NCBI GenBank assembly: GCA_040757295.1 | Contig: JBFLXH010000002.1 | Location: 62,001 to 126,000, forward strand | DNA length: 64,000 bases | Origin: JAGXSE01 sp040757295 | Lineage (GTDB): Bacteria; Bacillota; PH28-bin88 | Reading direction: 5' to 3' | Shown here: positions 57,145 through 64,000 of the stretch, piece after piece | Numbering within the stretch: position 1 is the first letter of the stretch | How the letters are laid out: each line of letters begins with the position of its first letter | The notes under the pieces: generated by a model | What the model saw: the letters and a program-made list of their open reading frames with translations, nothing else | The model's database searches: none | What the model was told of the DNA's origin: nothing | Program-made: the position numbers and the translations under genes

Positions 57145-58902
57145 ATGAGCAAGATTCTACGCGTGAACATGAGTTCGTTAACGGTAGCTTTTGAAGATAT
57201 TGCTGGAGCCTATCTTGGCCTTGGAGGAAGAGCCCTTACTTCTAAGATTGTTTGCAGCGAAGTGGATCCGACCTGCCACCCTCTTGGTCCTACCAATAAA
57301 TTGGTTATTGCCCCTGGCTTATTAACCGGCACCAGTTGTCCTTCATCGGGCCGGATTTCAATTGGCGCAAAAAGCCCGCTAACTGGCACAATTAAAGAAT
57401 CAAATGCCGGTAGCATGACTTCCCAAAAGTTGGCTAGCCTTGGTATCAGTGCAGTAGTTGTCGAAGGGCAGCCTGGCTCAAGGTTATTTTTATTGCTAAT
57501 TACTGATGAGGGGGCAGAACTGCTCCCGGCCGATGAATATGCCTTGATGGGGACTTACGAATTAAACAGTAAGTTAAGGGAAAAATACGGGTCCAAGATT
57601 GGCGTCATCTGTGTTGGTCCTGCTGGCGAAAGGAAAATGCCAATTGCCGGGGTATCCAACAATGATATGGAAGGCCAACCAGGCCGCTATTGTGGCCGTG
57701 GAGGCATGGGGGCGGTAATGGGCAGCAAGGGGCTTAAGGCTATTGTACTTCAGACCTCCAAGCTGTTTGAAGCGCCTGTCCAGAACAAAGAGGCCTTTAG
57801 AGAAGCAGCTCAAAAGTTAACCAAAGTGCTCCAAAGCCACCCGGTCACTGGCCAAACCCTGCCGGCATACGGCACAGCTGTACTAATTAACGTTTTGAAT
57901 GAAGCTGGTGGCCTACCGACCCGGAACTTCAGTGAGGGCAGGTTTGAAAAGGCGGCAGAGATCAGCGGTGAGGCGATAGCAGAAATGGTTCAGAAGCGGG
58001 GCGGAAAAGGCAAGATGGGTCATGCCTGCCATCCCGGCTGTGTTATACGCTGCTCTAATATCTATCCCGATGAAAACGGTGAAACTTTATGCTCCCCAGT
58101 GGAATATGAATCTGACTGGTCCCTTGGCGCTAACTGTGGTATTGGTGACCTGGATACCATTGCCCGGCTCAATCGTCTCTGCAACGATATTGGCATCGAT
58201 ACCATTGAAACCGGTGTAGCCTTGGCTGTTGCAATGGAGGCAGGGGTGGTACCCTTCGGAGATGGTGAAGGAGCTATCAAGCTGCTGGAAGAGATTCAGC
58301 AAGGCACTCCTTTAGGCCGGATTTTAGGGGCTGGGACAGAAACGGTTGGCAAGGTCTTTGGTATAACCAGAGTTCCCGTTGTTAAAGGTCAAGGCATCCC
58401 TGCCTATGACCCCAGAGCGGTAAAGGGCATTGGAGTCACTTATGCCACCAGCACCATGGGCGCTGACCACACAGCTGGTTACAGCGTGGCAACCAATATT
58501 TTAAAGGTTGGCGGCTATGTTGATCCCTTAAAGCCGGAAGGTCAAGCTGAATTGTCCCGTAACCTGCAGATTGCAACAGCTGCCATTGACTCTGCCGGGT
58601 TGTGCGTGTTTACGGCCTTTGCCCTGCTCGACATTCCCAAGGGCATGGATGCGGTAATTGAAATGCTAAACGCCAAGTTCGGATTGAGCCTGACCGGCGC
58701 AGACGTTACCAAGCTGGGCCAAGAGGTATTGGCGGATGAGCTTGACTTTAACCGGCGGGCCGGCTTCACAGCAGCCCATGACCGCTTGCCGGAGTTTTTC
58801 TATAAAGAAGTGCTGCCTCCCCATCAAATGGTCTTTGATGTGCCAGACGAAGAATTAGTTACAGTGATACCTGCTGCTGTGGCGCCCGTGCGTCCTGCTT
58901 AG
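57145..58902 (+). CDS. aor: Tungsten-containing aldehyde ferredoxin oxidoreductase
   Basis: AOR oxidises aldehydes to acids (or reduces acids) with ferredoxin, using a tungsto- or molybdo-bispterin cofactor and one 4Fe-4S cluster. The 585 residues have the N-terminal domain (LGGRALTSKIV, SGRISIGAKSPLTG), the pterin-binding region GRGGMGAVMGSKGLKAI, the cluster Cys in HACHPGCVIRCSN (about 293-301) and the fourth Cys in DSAGLCVF. Its length is slightly below the usual 600. ATG 57145 follows AAGGAAGGGG. It is followed by a MoaD-like gene, the standard partner, and preceded by the candidate riboswitch. Confidence 0.93.
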   Translation: MSKILRVNMSSLTVAFEDIAGAYLGLGGRALTSKIVCSEVDPTCHPLGPTNKLVIAPGLLTGTSCPSSGRISIGAKSPLTGTIKESNAGSMTSQKLASLGISAVVVEGQPGSRLFLLLITDEGAELLPADEYALMGTYELNSKLREKYGSKIGVICVGPAGERKMPIAGVSNNDMEGQPGRYCGRGGMGAVMGSKGLKAIVLQTSKLFEAPVQNKEAFREAAQKLTKVLQSHPVTGQTLPAYGTAVLINVLNEAGGLPTRNFSEGRFEKAAEISGEAIAEMVQKRGGKGKMGHACHPGCVIRCSNIYPDENGETLCSPVEYESDWSLGANCGIGDLDTIARLNRLCNDIGIDTIETGVALAVAMEAGVVPFGDGEGAIKLLEEIQQGTPLGRILGAGTETVGKVFGITRVPVVKGQGIPAYDPRAVKGIGVTYATSTMGADHTAGYSVATNILKVGGYVDPLKPEGQAELSRNLQIATAAIDSAGLCVFTAFALLDIPKGMDAVIEMLNAKFGLSLTGADVTKLGQEVLADELDFNRRAGFTAAHDRLPEFFYKEVLPPHQMVFDVPDEELVTVIPAAVAPVRPA

Positions 58903-58935
58903 GGGTTTCGCTCATTGTCTTAGGAGGGAAGGCCA

Positions 58936-59175
58936 ATGCAGGTGGAAGTTCGCTTGTATGCTGGCATGAGAGCATATGCCCCTCACCTGTCGATCGGCCA
59001 GTCGCAAATAATTGAGGTGCCCGAAGGCGCTTCCGGCAAGGATTTAGTTCAGGTGTTGGGCATTCCCGATGATGTTCCTAAAATATTAGTAATTAACGGG
59101 CGTAAAGAGGATTTGCTCCACCCGCTGAAAGAGGGAGATCGCATCGGTATTTTTCCTCCCGTAGGTGGCGGTTAA
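58936..59175 (+). CDS. MoaD/ThiS-family sulfur carrier protein
   Basis: A 79-residue ubiquitin-fold sulfur carrier that ends in the required Gly-Gly (PPVGGG). It would supply sulfur for the dithiolene of the pterin cofactor of the adjacent oxidoreductase. Hydrophobic core segments EVRLYAGMRAYAP, KDLVQVLGIP and LKEGDRIGIFPP are typical. It lies 33 nt after aor behind AGGAGGGAAGGCC. The activating MoeB-like enzyme is not in the window. Confidence 0.9.
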   Translation: MQVEVRLYAGMRAYAPHLSIGQSQIIEVPEGASGKDLVQVLGIPDDVPKILVINGRKEDLLHPLKEGDRIGIFPPVGGG

Positions 59176-59196
59176 GAGAACGTTAATCACTGAGGG

Positions 59197-59231
59197 TCTA
59201 CAAGCCGGGAAAAACCCGGCTTGTAGATTTT
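59197..59231 (+). terminator. Terminator of the aor-moaD operon
   Basis: TCTACAAGCCGGG (59197-59209) and CCCGGCTTGTAGA (59215-59227) form a perfect 13-bp stem with an A5 loop, followed by TTTTGG. Confidence 0.9.
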
Positions 59232-59351
59232 GGCAAGCTGACAGAAAAATCCTACTAATACAATATTTCTATTCAAGGTTGACAAACTAGCTTGTGAAAA
59301 ATATCATTAAATTGGGGTTTTATCAGGGTTTGGGTAAGAAGGAGGGCTGGA

Positions 59352-60284
59352 ATGAACATACAGCAATTGGAAGTATTTATCCTTATCGTTGAAAAGCAAA
59401 GCTTTTCAGAGGTGGGGCGACTCCTGCGCATGACCCAGCCAGCCATTTCTTTTCAAATGCAGTCCTTGGAGAAACAATTAGGGGTTACTCTTTTTACCCG
59501 TTCCCGCCGGGGTATTAACTTAACAGCCCAAGGAAAAACCTATTATAGGTTTGCCAAGGAAATTGTAAGTCTACACAAGCAAGCTATGGATATCCTGAAC
59601 CAGTCTCACGGCCGTGTCTTGGAAAAAATCCTGGTTGGAATAGAAACCGATACATGCAACTATATTTTGCCTCGCCTGCTGGGATGCTTTAAGCAGCGCT
59701 ATCCCTATTTAGGGGTGATCTGTCAGGCAGGCAACACAAAAGAGGTTAATACCTGGTTGCGAAAAGATTTAGTAGACATTTGCGTTGTTGGCAACCCAAA
59801 TTTTGCCGAAGAAGGGTTTTCCATCTACCCCTTTTTAGAAGATGAGTTGCTCCTTGTCGTTTCTCCTTCCCACCCTGTAGCTGGAAAACCGTATATTCAG
59901 CCACAGGAACTGGAAAGTCTTCAACTGGTTGTTCGGGAAAAGGGGTCTGCCTCTCGAGAAATGCTGGAGGAGGCCTGTCTAAACCAGGGCATTAGGATGG
60001 AAAAGCTTAATCTGTCCATGGTGGTACCGGATAATGAAGCAATTAAAGCCATACTGCAGTCGGGATTTGGCGCAGCAATAATGTCTCGCTGGACCGTTAT
60101 TAAAGAATTAAATTTGGGCCTTTTAAAAGAAGTCCCCTTTGCTGAACCAATATTGCAGTACCAGATTTCAATTGTATTAAGAAAAGAAAAAGAAGAAGAA
60201 CCGGAAATTGAACGTCTGGTACGGTTCTTACTTGCCAGCAGGGTTGGTGATAATAATATTCTTTGCTTTGAAGGAAAACTGTAG
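59352..60284 (+). CDS. LysR-family transcriptional regulator
   Basis: A 310-residue regulator with the usual N-terminal winged HTH (MNIQQLEVFILIVEKQSFSE, AQPAISFQM-like MTQPAISFQMQSLEKQLG) and a two-lobe substrate-binding domain from about 90. Its closest look is CysB/CbbR-like, but the ligand cannot be inferred. ATG 59352 follows AAGGAGGGCTGGA. It lies downstream of the aor operon on the same strand but behind a terminator; control of that operon or of unknown genes is possible. Confidence 0.92.
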   Translation: MNIQQLEVFILIVEKQSFSEVGRLLRMTQPAISFQMQSLEKQLGVTLFTRSRRGINLTAQGKTYYRFAKEIVSLHKQAMDILNQSHGRVLEKILVGIETDTCNYILPRLLGCFKQRYPYLGVICQAGNTKEVNTWLRKDLVDICVVGNPNFAEEGFSIYPFLEDELLLVVSPSHPVAGKPYIQPQELESLQLVVREKGSASREMLEEACLNQGIRMEKLNLSMVVPDNEAIKAILQSGFGAAIMSRWTVIKELNLGLLKEVPFAEPILQYQISIVLRKEKEEEPEIERLVRFLLASRVGDNNILCFEGKL

Positions 60285-60298
60285 CCCGGTGGTTATGA

Positions 60299-60916
60299 TT
60301 AACCGTTGATTAAGTCTTCGACCAGGTTTTTAGCCTCTGGTGGCCCGATAATTACCAGCACATCCCCAGCGCTGATCTCCGTATGCGGAGGCGGTGAAAA
60401 GATGGTTTCTCCGCTTTTTTCTACAGCGAGCACGGTAGCGCCGGTCTTTCCTCTAAACTCGGAGTTTTCCAGCGTCTTGCCCGCAAGTCTTGAGCCTGCG
60501 GGAATTTTGTATTCCTGGATTTTTTGCATCCTGGTAAAAAACTTGAAGGTATAATTCAGCAATTCTTCCATCATATGGCCGATTTCTGCATCCAGTCTAT
60601 TTCTTTCTTCAATTAAATTGGAGAGACGCTGTTGTATTTCCTGCAAGGCCTGATGCTGGCTAACCTGAGTTAAGTAGGCTTCAGCAGCCTCCTTAGAAGT
60701 AACCAAAACCCCTGTTCCGGCAATTACTTCTACAATGCCTTTGTCCTGAAGCAAAGATAATGCCCTCCGGATGGTTTCTGGTGAGACATTATACCTTCCG
60801 GCCAAAGAAGAACGCCCAAGTAATTTTTGGTTCTCTTTATACTCGCCTCGAGCAATTCTTGTAGCTAAATCAGTGGCAATGGACATATACCGGGCAGTGC
60901 CTATAGATCCTTCCAT
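60299..60916 (-). CDS. GntR-type HTH regulator with C-terminal RCK_C (TrkA-C) domain
   Basis: This 205-residue protein joins a GntR winged HTH (about 8-75: GRSSLAGRYNVSPETIRRALSLLQDKGIVEV), a coiled-coil linker (about 85-135) and an RCK_C domain (about 145-205: AGKTLENSEFRGKTGATVLAV, GDVLVIIGPPE). RCK_C domains bind ions or nucleotides, often a cyclic dinucleotide in potassium systems. I chose ATG 60916, 8 nt after GGAAAGGA; the longer frame runs over a TATAAT-like promoter. Proteins of this plan may regulate ion transport genes, but no such gene is near. Confidence 0.85.
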   Translation of the reverse strand: MEGSIGTARYMSIATDLATRIARGEYKENQKLLGRSSLAGRYNVSPETIRRALSLLQDKGIVEVIAGTGVLVTSKEAAEAYLTQVSQHQALQEIQQRLSNLIEERNRLDAEIGHMMEELLNYTFKFFTRMQKIQEYKIPAGSRLAGKTLENSEFRGKTGATVLAVEKSGETIFSPPPHTEISAGDVLVIIGPPEAKNLVEDLING

Positions 60917-61071
60917 CAGCTTCATCCTTTCCAATCTTCTGTAAATATTATAGACCAAATTTCTGTTTTGCATAGTAAAACCGCGGACAGCAACAAAACT
61001 TTCCTGTTATAGTTCTCCCTATCCACCCAAATAATAAACTAAGAAACCAAAACTGGTGTGGAGGGATAAAT

Positions 61072-61455
61072 ATGATTAACGAACATAATAAAAACTCCAG
61101 GTTCCGGGAGGGTGATCAGAAACTGCTGGCTATGCGGGAAACCAACAGGCCTGACGGAGTAGTGGTCGACCCAGTCCCAATTACTCAGGGTGAGGAAGTT
61201 TCAGTGCTGTATTATGGGCTGCTGTCCCAGGCGGGCGCAGACCAGATTTACCTGCACACAGGGTATGGCGACGCCCATAACTGGGAGGACATCCAAACAA
61301 CCCGGATGGAAAAGACTGCCCGGGGCTGGGCAAAAACCTTTACTGTCCACCATGATACCCGTCTCAATATCTGCTTTAAAGACAGCGCCAACAACTGGGA
61401 TAATAATAATGGTTTAAACTGGAGTTTCGAAATCCACGGTGGTACAATGCATTAG
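61072..61455 (+). CDS. Stand-alone starch/glycogen-binding module (CBM25/53-like)
   Basis: A 127-residue soluble protein with a single beta-sandwich carbohydrate-binding module. Typical segments are EVSVLYYGLL, IYLHTGYGDAHNWED, MEKTARGWAKTF, LNICFKDSANNWDNNNG and NWSFEI. Aromatic residues in HNW and NNWDNN fit alpha-glucan binding. It has no signal peptide and no catalytic domain. It converges on glgA with a shared terminator, so an intracellular glycogen-binding role is likely. ATG 61072 follows GGAGGGATAAAT. Confidence 0.82.
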   Translation: MINEHNKNSRFREGDQKLLAMRETNRPDGVVVDPVPITQGEEVSVLYYGLLSQAGADQIYLHTGYGDAHNWEDIQTTRMEKTARGWAKTFTVHHDTRLNICFKDSANNWDNNNGLNWSFEIHGGTMH

Positions 61456-61465
61456 TTTTCTCCAA

Positions 61466-61502
61466 AAGGGGCTATCTCAAAAGTGAGGTAGCCCCTTCCT
61501 TC
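61466..61502. terminator. Bidirectional terminator between the CBM gene and glgA
   Basis: AAGGGGCTATCTCA (61466-61479) and TGAGGTAGCCCCTT (61484-61497) pair with one mismatch around a 4-nt loop. A/T-rich flanks lie on both sides of the two convergent genes. Confidence 0.75.
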
Positions 61503-62977
61503 TATCCTGCTTGCATTCTGTAGTGATCTTGCCGTTTAACAACAGCTCTTTCATATGCTTTGAGGTATTCCCTGGCAGACTTGTTCCATGAGAAATCAGC
61601 TTGCATTCCCCGAATCATCATTCTTTCCCATTCCGAGGAATTGTTGCGGTATAGGGACAATGCCCTTTGCACAGTAGAAAACAAGGCGTCTGCATTTATT
61701 TCTTTAAAAGAAAAACCCGTTCCTTGTTCGCTGTTCTGGTTATAGTCTAAAATTGTATCTTCCAAGCCTCCCGTTGCTCTCACGATAGGAATGGTCCCAT
61801 ACCTTAGACTGATCATTTGTCCTAAGCCGCAGGGTTCATATCGGGATGGCATCAGGAACATATCGCTTCCAGCATAAATAAGCTGAGCTAATTCCGTATC
61901 AAAACCAATTGTAACTCCAACCTTAGATCTATAGGCTTTTCCCAGTTGAATAAACATCTGTTGAAACTGGTCCTCGCCTTTCCCCAAAACAATGAATTGG
62001 ATGTCTTCCCTTAAGAACTGGTGGGCCATCCCGTCAATTAAGTCTAGCCCTTTTTGGGCCGCCAGTCTGGTTACCAGGCCGATTACCGGTACTTCGCGCC
62101 CTGGGAGCCCCATTTTTTCTTGCAGTGCCTTTTTATTTGCCTTTTTGGGAGATATGTCGGCTGCGCTATAATTTGCGGCGATATGTGGATCGGTGGCTGG
62201 GTCAAAAACCTGGTAGTCGATACCATTTAAGATACCGTATAAGTCTCCTGCCCGCTGTCTCAATAAACCGTCTAAGCCTTCCCCATACTCCGGATCTTGA
62301 ATCTCCATGGAATACTTTTTGCTGACAGTATTAATCACGTCTGCGTAAACGAGTCCAGCCTTCATAAAGTTCACCTGGCCGTAAAATTCTATTCTAGCTG
62401 GAGTAAAAAATTCATTTCCCAGACCCATGCTTACCATCACTTCCCGACCAAACCTTCCTTGGTAGGCCAGGTTATGGACTGTAAAAAGAGTCGCGATATC
62501 TTTATAAAACGGTTCATCCTCGTGTCTTACTTTTAGGTGCAAAGGTAACGGTCCTGTTGGCCAGTCATTGCAGTGAATCACCTCGGGCTTAAACCCGATC
62601 AGGGGAAGCATGGCCAATACGGCTTTGCAAAAAAAGTCATATCTTTGTGCATCATCATGATAACCATAAAGACTTTCCCGGTGAAAAAACTTATAGTTAT
62701 CAACCATATAAACCGGAACCGGTTTGCTGGAACCGGGTTGAGCGTCAATGCGAGCTTGCCGGATAATTGCAGTTTCCCAATACCCATCCATACCTACCGG
62801 CAGGTCGGTTAAATACTGAGATTTGGCTACTTGTTTGTGGCACGGCATGGCTACCCGGACATCCAAATCTAGTTCAGATAAAGCTTTTGGTAATGATCCC
62901 AGTACATCGGCGAGACCTCCTGTCTTAGCGAAGGGTGTAACTTCTGAGCCGACAATTAATACTTTGATTTGTGCCAC
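61502..62977 (-). CDS. glgA: Glycogen synthase
   Basis: This GT5 enzyme extends alpha-1,4-glucan from ADP-glucose. The 491 residues start with the GT5 pattern VLIVGSEVTPFAKTGGLADV (ADP-glucose-binding KTGGL near 18), then HCNDWPTG, TVHNLAYQG and the C-terminal MPSRYEPCGLGQMISLRYG with TGGLEDT. ATG 62977 follows AGGAGGATTAACCAG. It is not in an operon with glgC or glgD in this window. The convergent CBM gene and the downstream GT4 gene point to a glycogen-related set. Confidence 0.95.
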   Translation of the reverse strand: MAQIKVLIVGSEVTPFAKTGGLADVLGSLPKALSELDLDVRVAMPCHKQVAKSQYLTDLPVGMDGYWETAIIRQARIDAQPGSSKPVPVYMVDNYKFFHRESLYGYHDDAQRYDFFCKAVLAMLPLIGFKPEVIHCNDWPTGPLPLHLKVRHEDEPFYKDIATLFTVHNLAYQGRFGREVMVSMGLGNEFFTPARIEFYGQVNFMKAGLVYADVINTVSKKYSMEIQDPEYGEGLDGLLRQRAGDLYGILNGIDYQVFDPATDPHIAANYSAADISPKKANKKALQEKMGLPGREVPVIGLVTRLAAQKGLDLIDGMAHQFLREDIQFIVLGKGEDQFQQMFIQLGKAYRSKVGVTIGFDTELAQLIYAGSDMFLMPSRYEPCGLGQMISLRYGTIPIVRATGGLEDTILDYNQNSEQGTGFSFKEINADALFSTVQRALSLYRNNSSEWERMMIRGMQADFSWNKSAREYLKAYERAVVKRQDHYRMQAG

Positions 62978-63130
62978 TGGTTAATCCTCCTATTGTTTGC
63001 TTCTTTCTAGCCTAAACATTTTGCTTCTTTATTATGCCGGTGATTTTTTTATCGGAAAAAATCGGCATAAAATCCCGGTACTATTGATAAAATAAGGCTG
63101 TCATCCTCCTGGATGACTTTTGGTTACACC

Positions 63131-63373
63131 TTTATCACAGATGGCTACCCGCTCTAATATCCCCGCTTCTTTGAAGCGGCGGGATATGCTCGGCAAGAAA
63201 TAAAATTTGATTACAGTCAAGGAAGCCGAGCATGAAATTCGCTTTCAGGCCACGGTAAATTAATGAATAATTTGTGGCCTGGCTCATTTTAAGAGCGGCT
63301 ACGCCACTGCATTAACTGGCTCTAACCTTCAGCGGGGGTAACAATCCCCCGCTGAAGTCAAGACCCAGTTGAA
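63131..63373 (+). repeat. Dispersed structured repeat, copy 3 (longest)
   Basis: It begins TTTATCACAGATGGCTACC and ends ACCCAGTTGAA. After the outer arm CCGCTCT come a hairpin ATATCCCCGCTTC/GAAGCGGCGGGATAT, an insert with ATGCTCGGC/AGCCGAGCAT and CAGGCCAC/GTGGCCTG hairpins, the return arm AGAGCGGCTACGCCACTGC, and a final CTTCAGCGGGGG/CCCCCGCTGAAG hairpin within AACTGG/CCAGTT. It lies between glgA and the glycosyltransferase gene. No protein frame is present in it. Confidence 0.88.
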
Positions 63374-63399
63374 GAAGTTTTTTGTTGGGGGGGAATTAA

Positions 63400-64000
63400 G
63401 TGCGGGTTTTAATGTTGTCTTGGGAATATCCTCCTCATAGTGTGGGAGGATTGGCTCGACATGTAGAAGGATTATCGATTGCCATGGCGAAAGAAGGCTT
63501 CCAGGTTCATGTGCTGACATGCGCTGGCCCGGAGACGCCTCTCTATGAGATCCATTCTGGCGTTACGGTTCACAGGGTGCATGCCTATCCAGTCAACTCT
63601 GTGGATTTTACCGGATGGATCCTGCAGTTAAACCTGGCTATGTTGGAACATGCCATAACCATAATCCAAGAACAAGGCCCTTTCGACGTCATTCATGCTC
63701 ACGATTGGCTGGTGGCTTTTACCGGGCGGGCCTTAAAACACGCGTATCAGCTGCCGTTAATCGCTACCGTTCATGCAACGGAAGCAGGGCGTAACCAGGG
63801 CCTCCATAATGACATGCAGAGATATATCAGCAGTGTGGAATGGTGGTTGACATACGAAGCCTGGCGGGTTATTGTTTGTAGTGAATCCATGCGGCATGAG
63901 GTCCAGGGTCTCTTTCAGCTTCCAACTGATAAGGTTGAGGTGATTCCTAATGGGGTCAATGCAGAGAAATTCAGAACGGCCCGTCCTCAGCCCCATTTCC
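63400..64000 (+). CDS. Family 4 glycosyltransferase, N-terminal part (3' end outside window)
   Basis: An open frame from GTG 63400, behind GGGGGGGAATTAA, runs to the window edge. Its first 200 residues read RVLMLSWEYPPHSVGGLARH, then FDVIHAHDWLVAFTG, TVHATEAGR and VIPNGVNAEKF, which is the GT4 pattern (SWEYPP and GGL, HAHDW and PNGV). Such enzymes often accompany glycogen genes in Clostridia. The acceptor and donor cannot be read. The start is only 27 nt from the repeat, so the repeat may lie in its leader. Confidence 0.88.
   Translation, partial: MRVLMLSWEYPPHSVGGLARHVEGLSIAMAKEGFQVHVLTCAGPETPLYEIHSGVTVHRVHAYPVNSVDFTGWILQLNLAMLEHAITIIQEQGPFDVIHAHDWLVAFTGRALKHAYQLPLIATVHATEAGRNQGLHNDMQRYISSVEWWLTYEAWRVIVCSESMRHEVQGLFQLPTDKVEVIPNGVNAEKFRTARPQPHF

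Noticed and set aside
1..64000. CRISPR arrays, rRNA genes, tRNA genes, complete insertion sequences or prophage
   Set aside because: I looked for regular spaced repeats, conserved RNA sequences and phage or integrase genes and saw none; a dedicated tRNA scan could still find one I missed.

Overview
The window is a 64 kb stretch of a Gram-positive anaerobe of the class Clostridia. Supporting signs are: TTG and GTG starts behind strong AGGAGG sites, a short HisG with a separate HisZ, GatCAB, many ferredoxins, a tungsten/molybdenum aldehyde ferredoxin oxidoreductase, a CitA/DcuS two-component pair and a hairpin repeat of the kind common in Peptococcaceae-like genomes. I cannot name the genus. 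No rRNA, tRNA or CRISPR array was recognised.

Layout. 1-730: the end of purD and a small membrane protein. 1005-8876 (minus): an operon for an RpiR regulator, an amidohydrolase and a complete Dpp/Opp-type peptide ABC transporter. 9170-10570: a frameshifted polysaccharide deacetylase, a ferredoxin and the first copy of a hairpin-rich dispersed repeat. 10791-17783: a TrpR/YerC-like regulator and the histidine operon hisZ-G-D-B-H-A-F-IE, without hisC. 17897-37151: a large carboxylate-metabolism region. It holds a hydroxyacid dehydrogenase, a zinc alcohol dehydrogenase, glycerate kinase, a CitA/CitB-like two-component system, a GntR regulator, two paralogous gene pairs of unknown function (ferredoxin-domain protein plus Cys/His-rich protein), a TctCBA transporter, a ketol-acid reductoisomerase-like protein, threonine aldolase, a class V aminotransferase and GlcD/GlcF. 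37252-48647: PcrA, a DUF5677-like protein, an HTH-methyltransferase fusion, LigA, a CadC/CadA-type metal-efflux operon and RecD2. 48648-52758: transposase relics, an AhpD-like protein, a GNAT-TraB fusion, a zinc ribbon protein and a deleted GNAT gene. 52896-56114: gatCAB. 56271-59175: a frameshifted small gene, a CC/Se-motif protein, a candidate Moco/Tuco riboswitch, and aldehyde ferredoxin oxidoreductase with a MoaD-like protein. 59352-64000: a LysR regulator, a GntR-RCK_C regulator, a starch-binding module protein, glgA, the third repeat copy and the start of a family 4 glycosyltransferase.

How it fits together (inference). The 17.9-37.2 kb region can be read as uptake of a carboxylate by TctCBA, oxidation of glycolate or a similar hydroxyacid by GlcDF, amino transfer to or from glyoxylate, reduction of hydroxypyruvate to glycerate and phosphorylation by glycerate kinase. 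A CitA/CitB-type system and a GntR/FCD repressor with two visible operator-like palindromes would control it. The two ferredoxin plus Cys/His-rich pairs at its centre are the best candidates for an undescribed system. A second strong candidate is the CadA-like ATPase: an in-frame UGA replaces the first Cys of its metal-binding motif, with a stem-loop 18 nt downstream, which suggests a selenoprotein.
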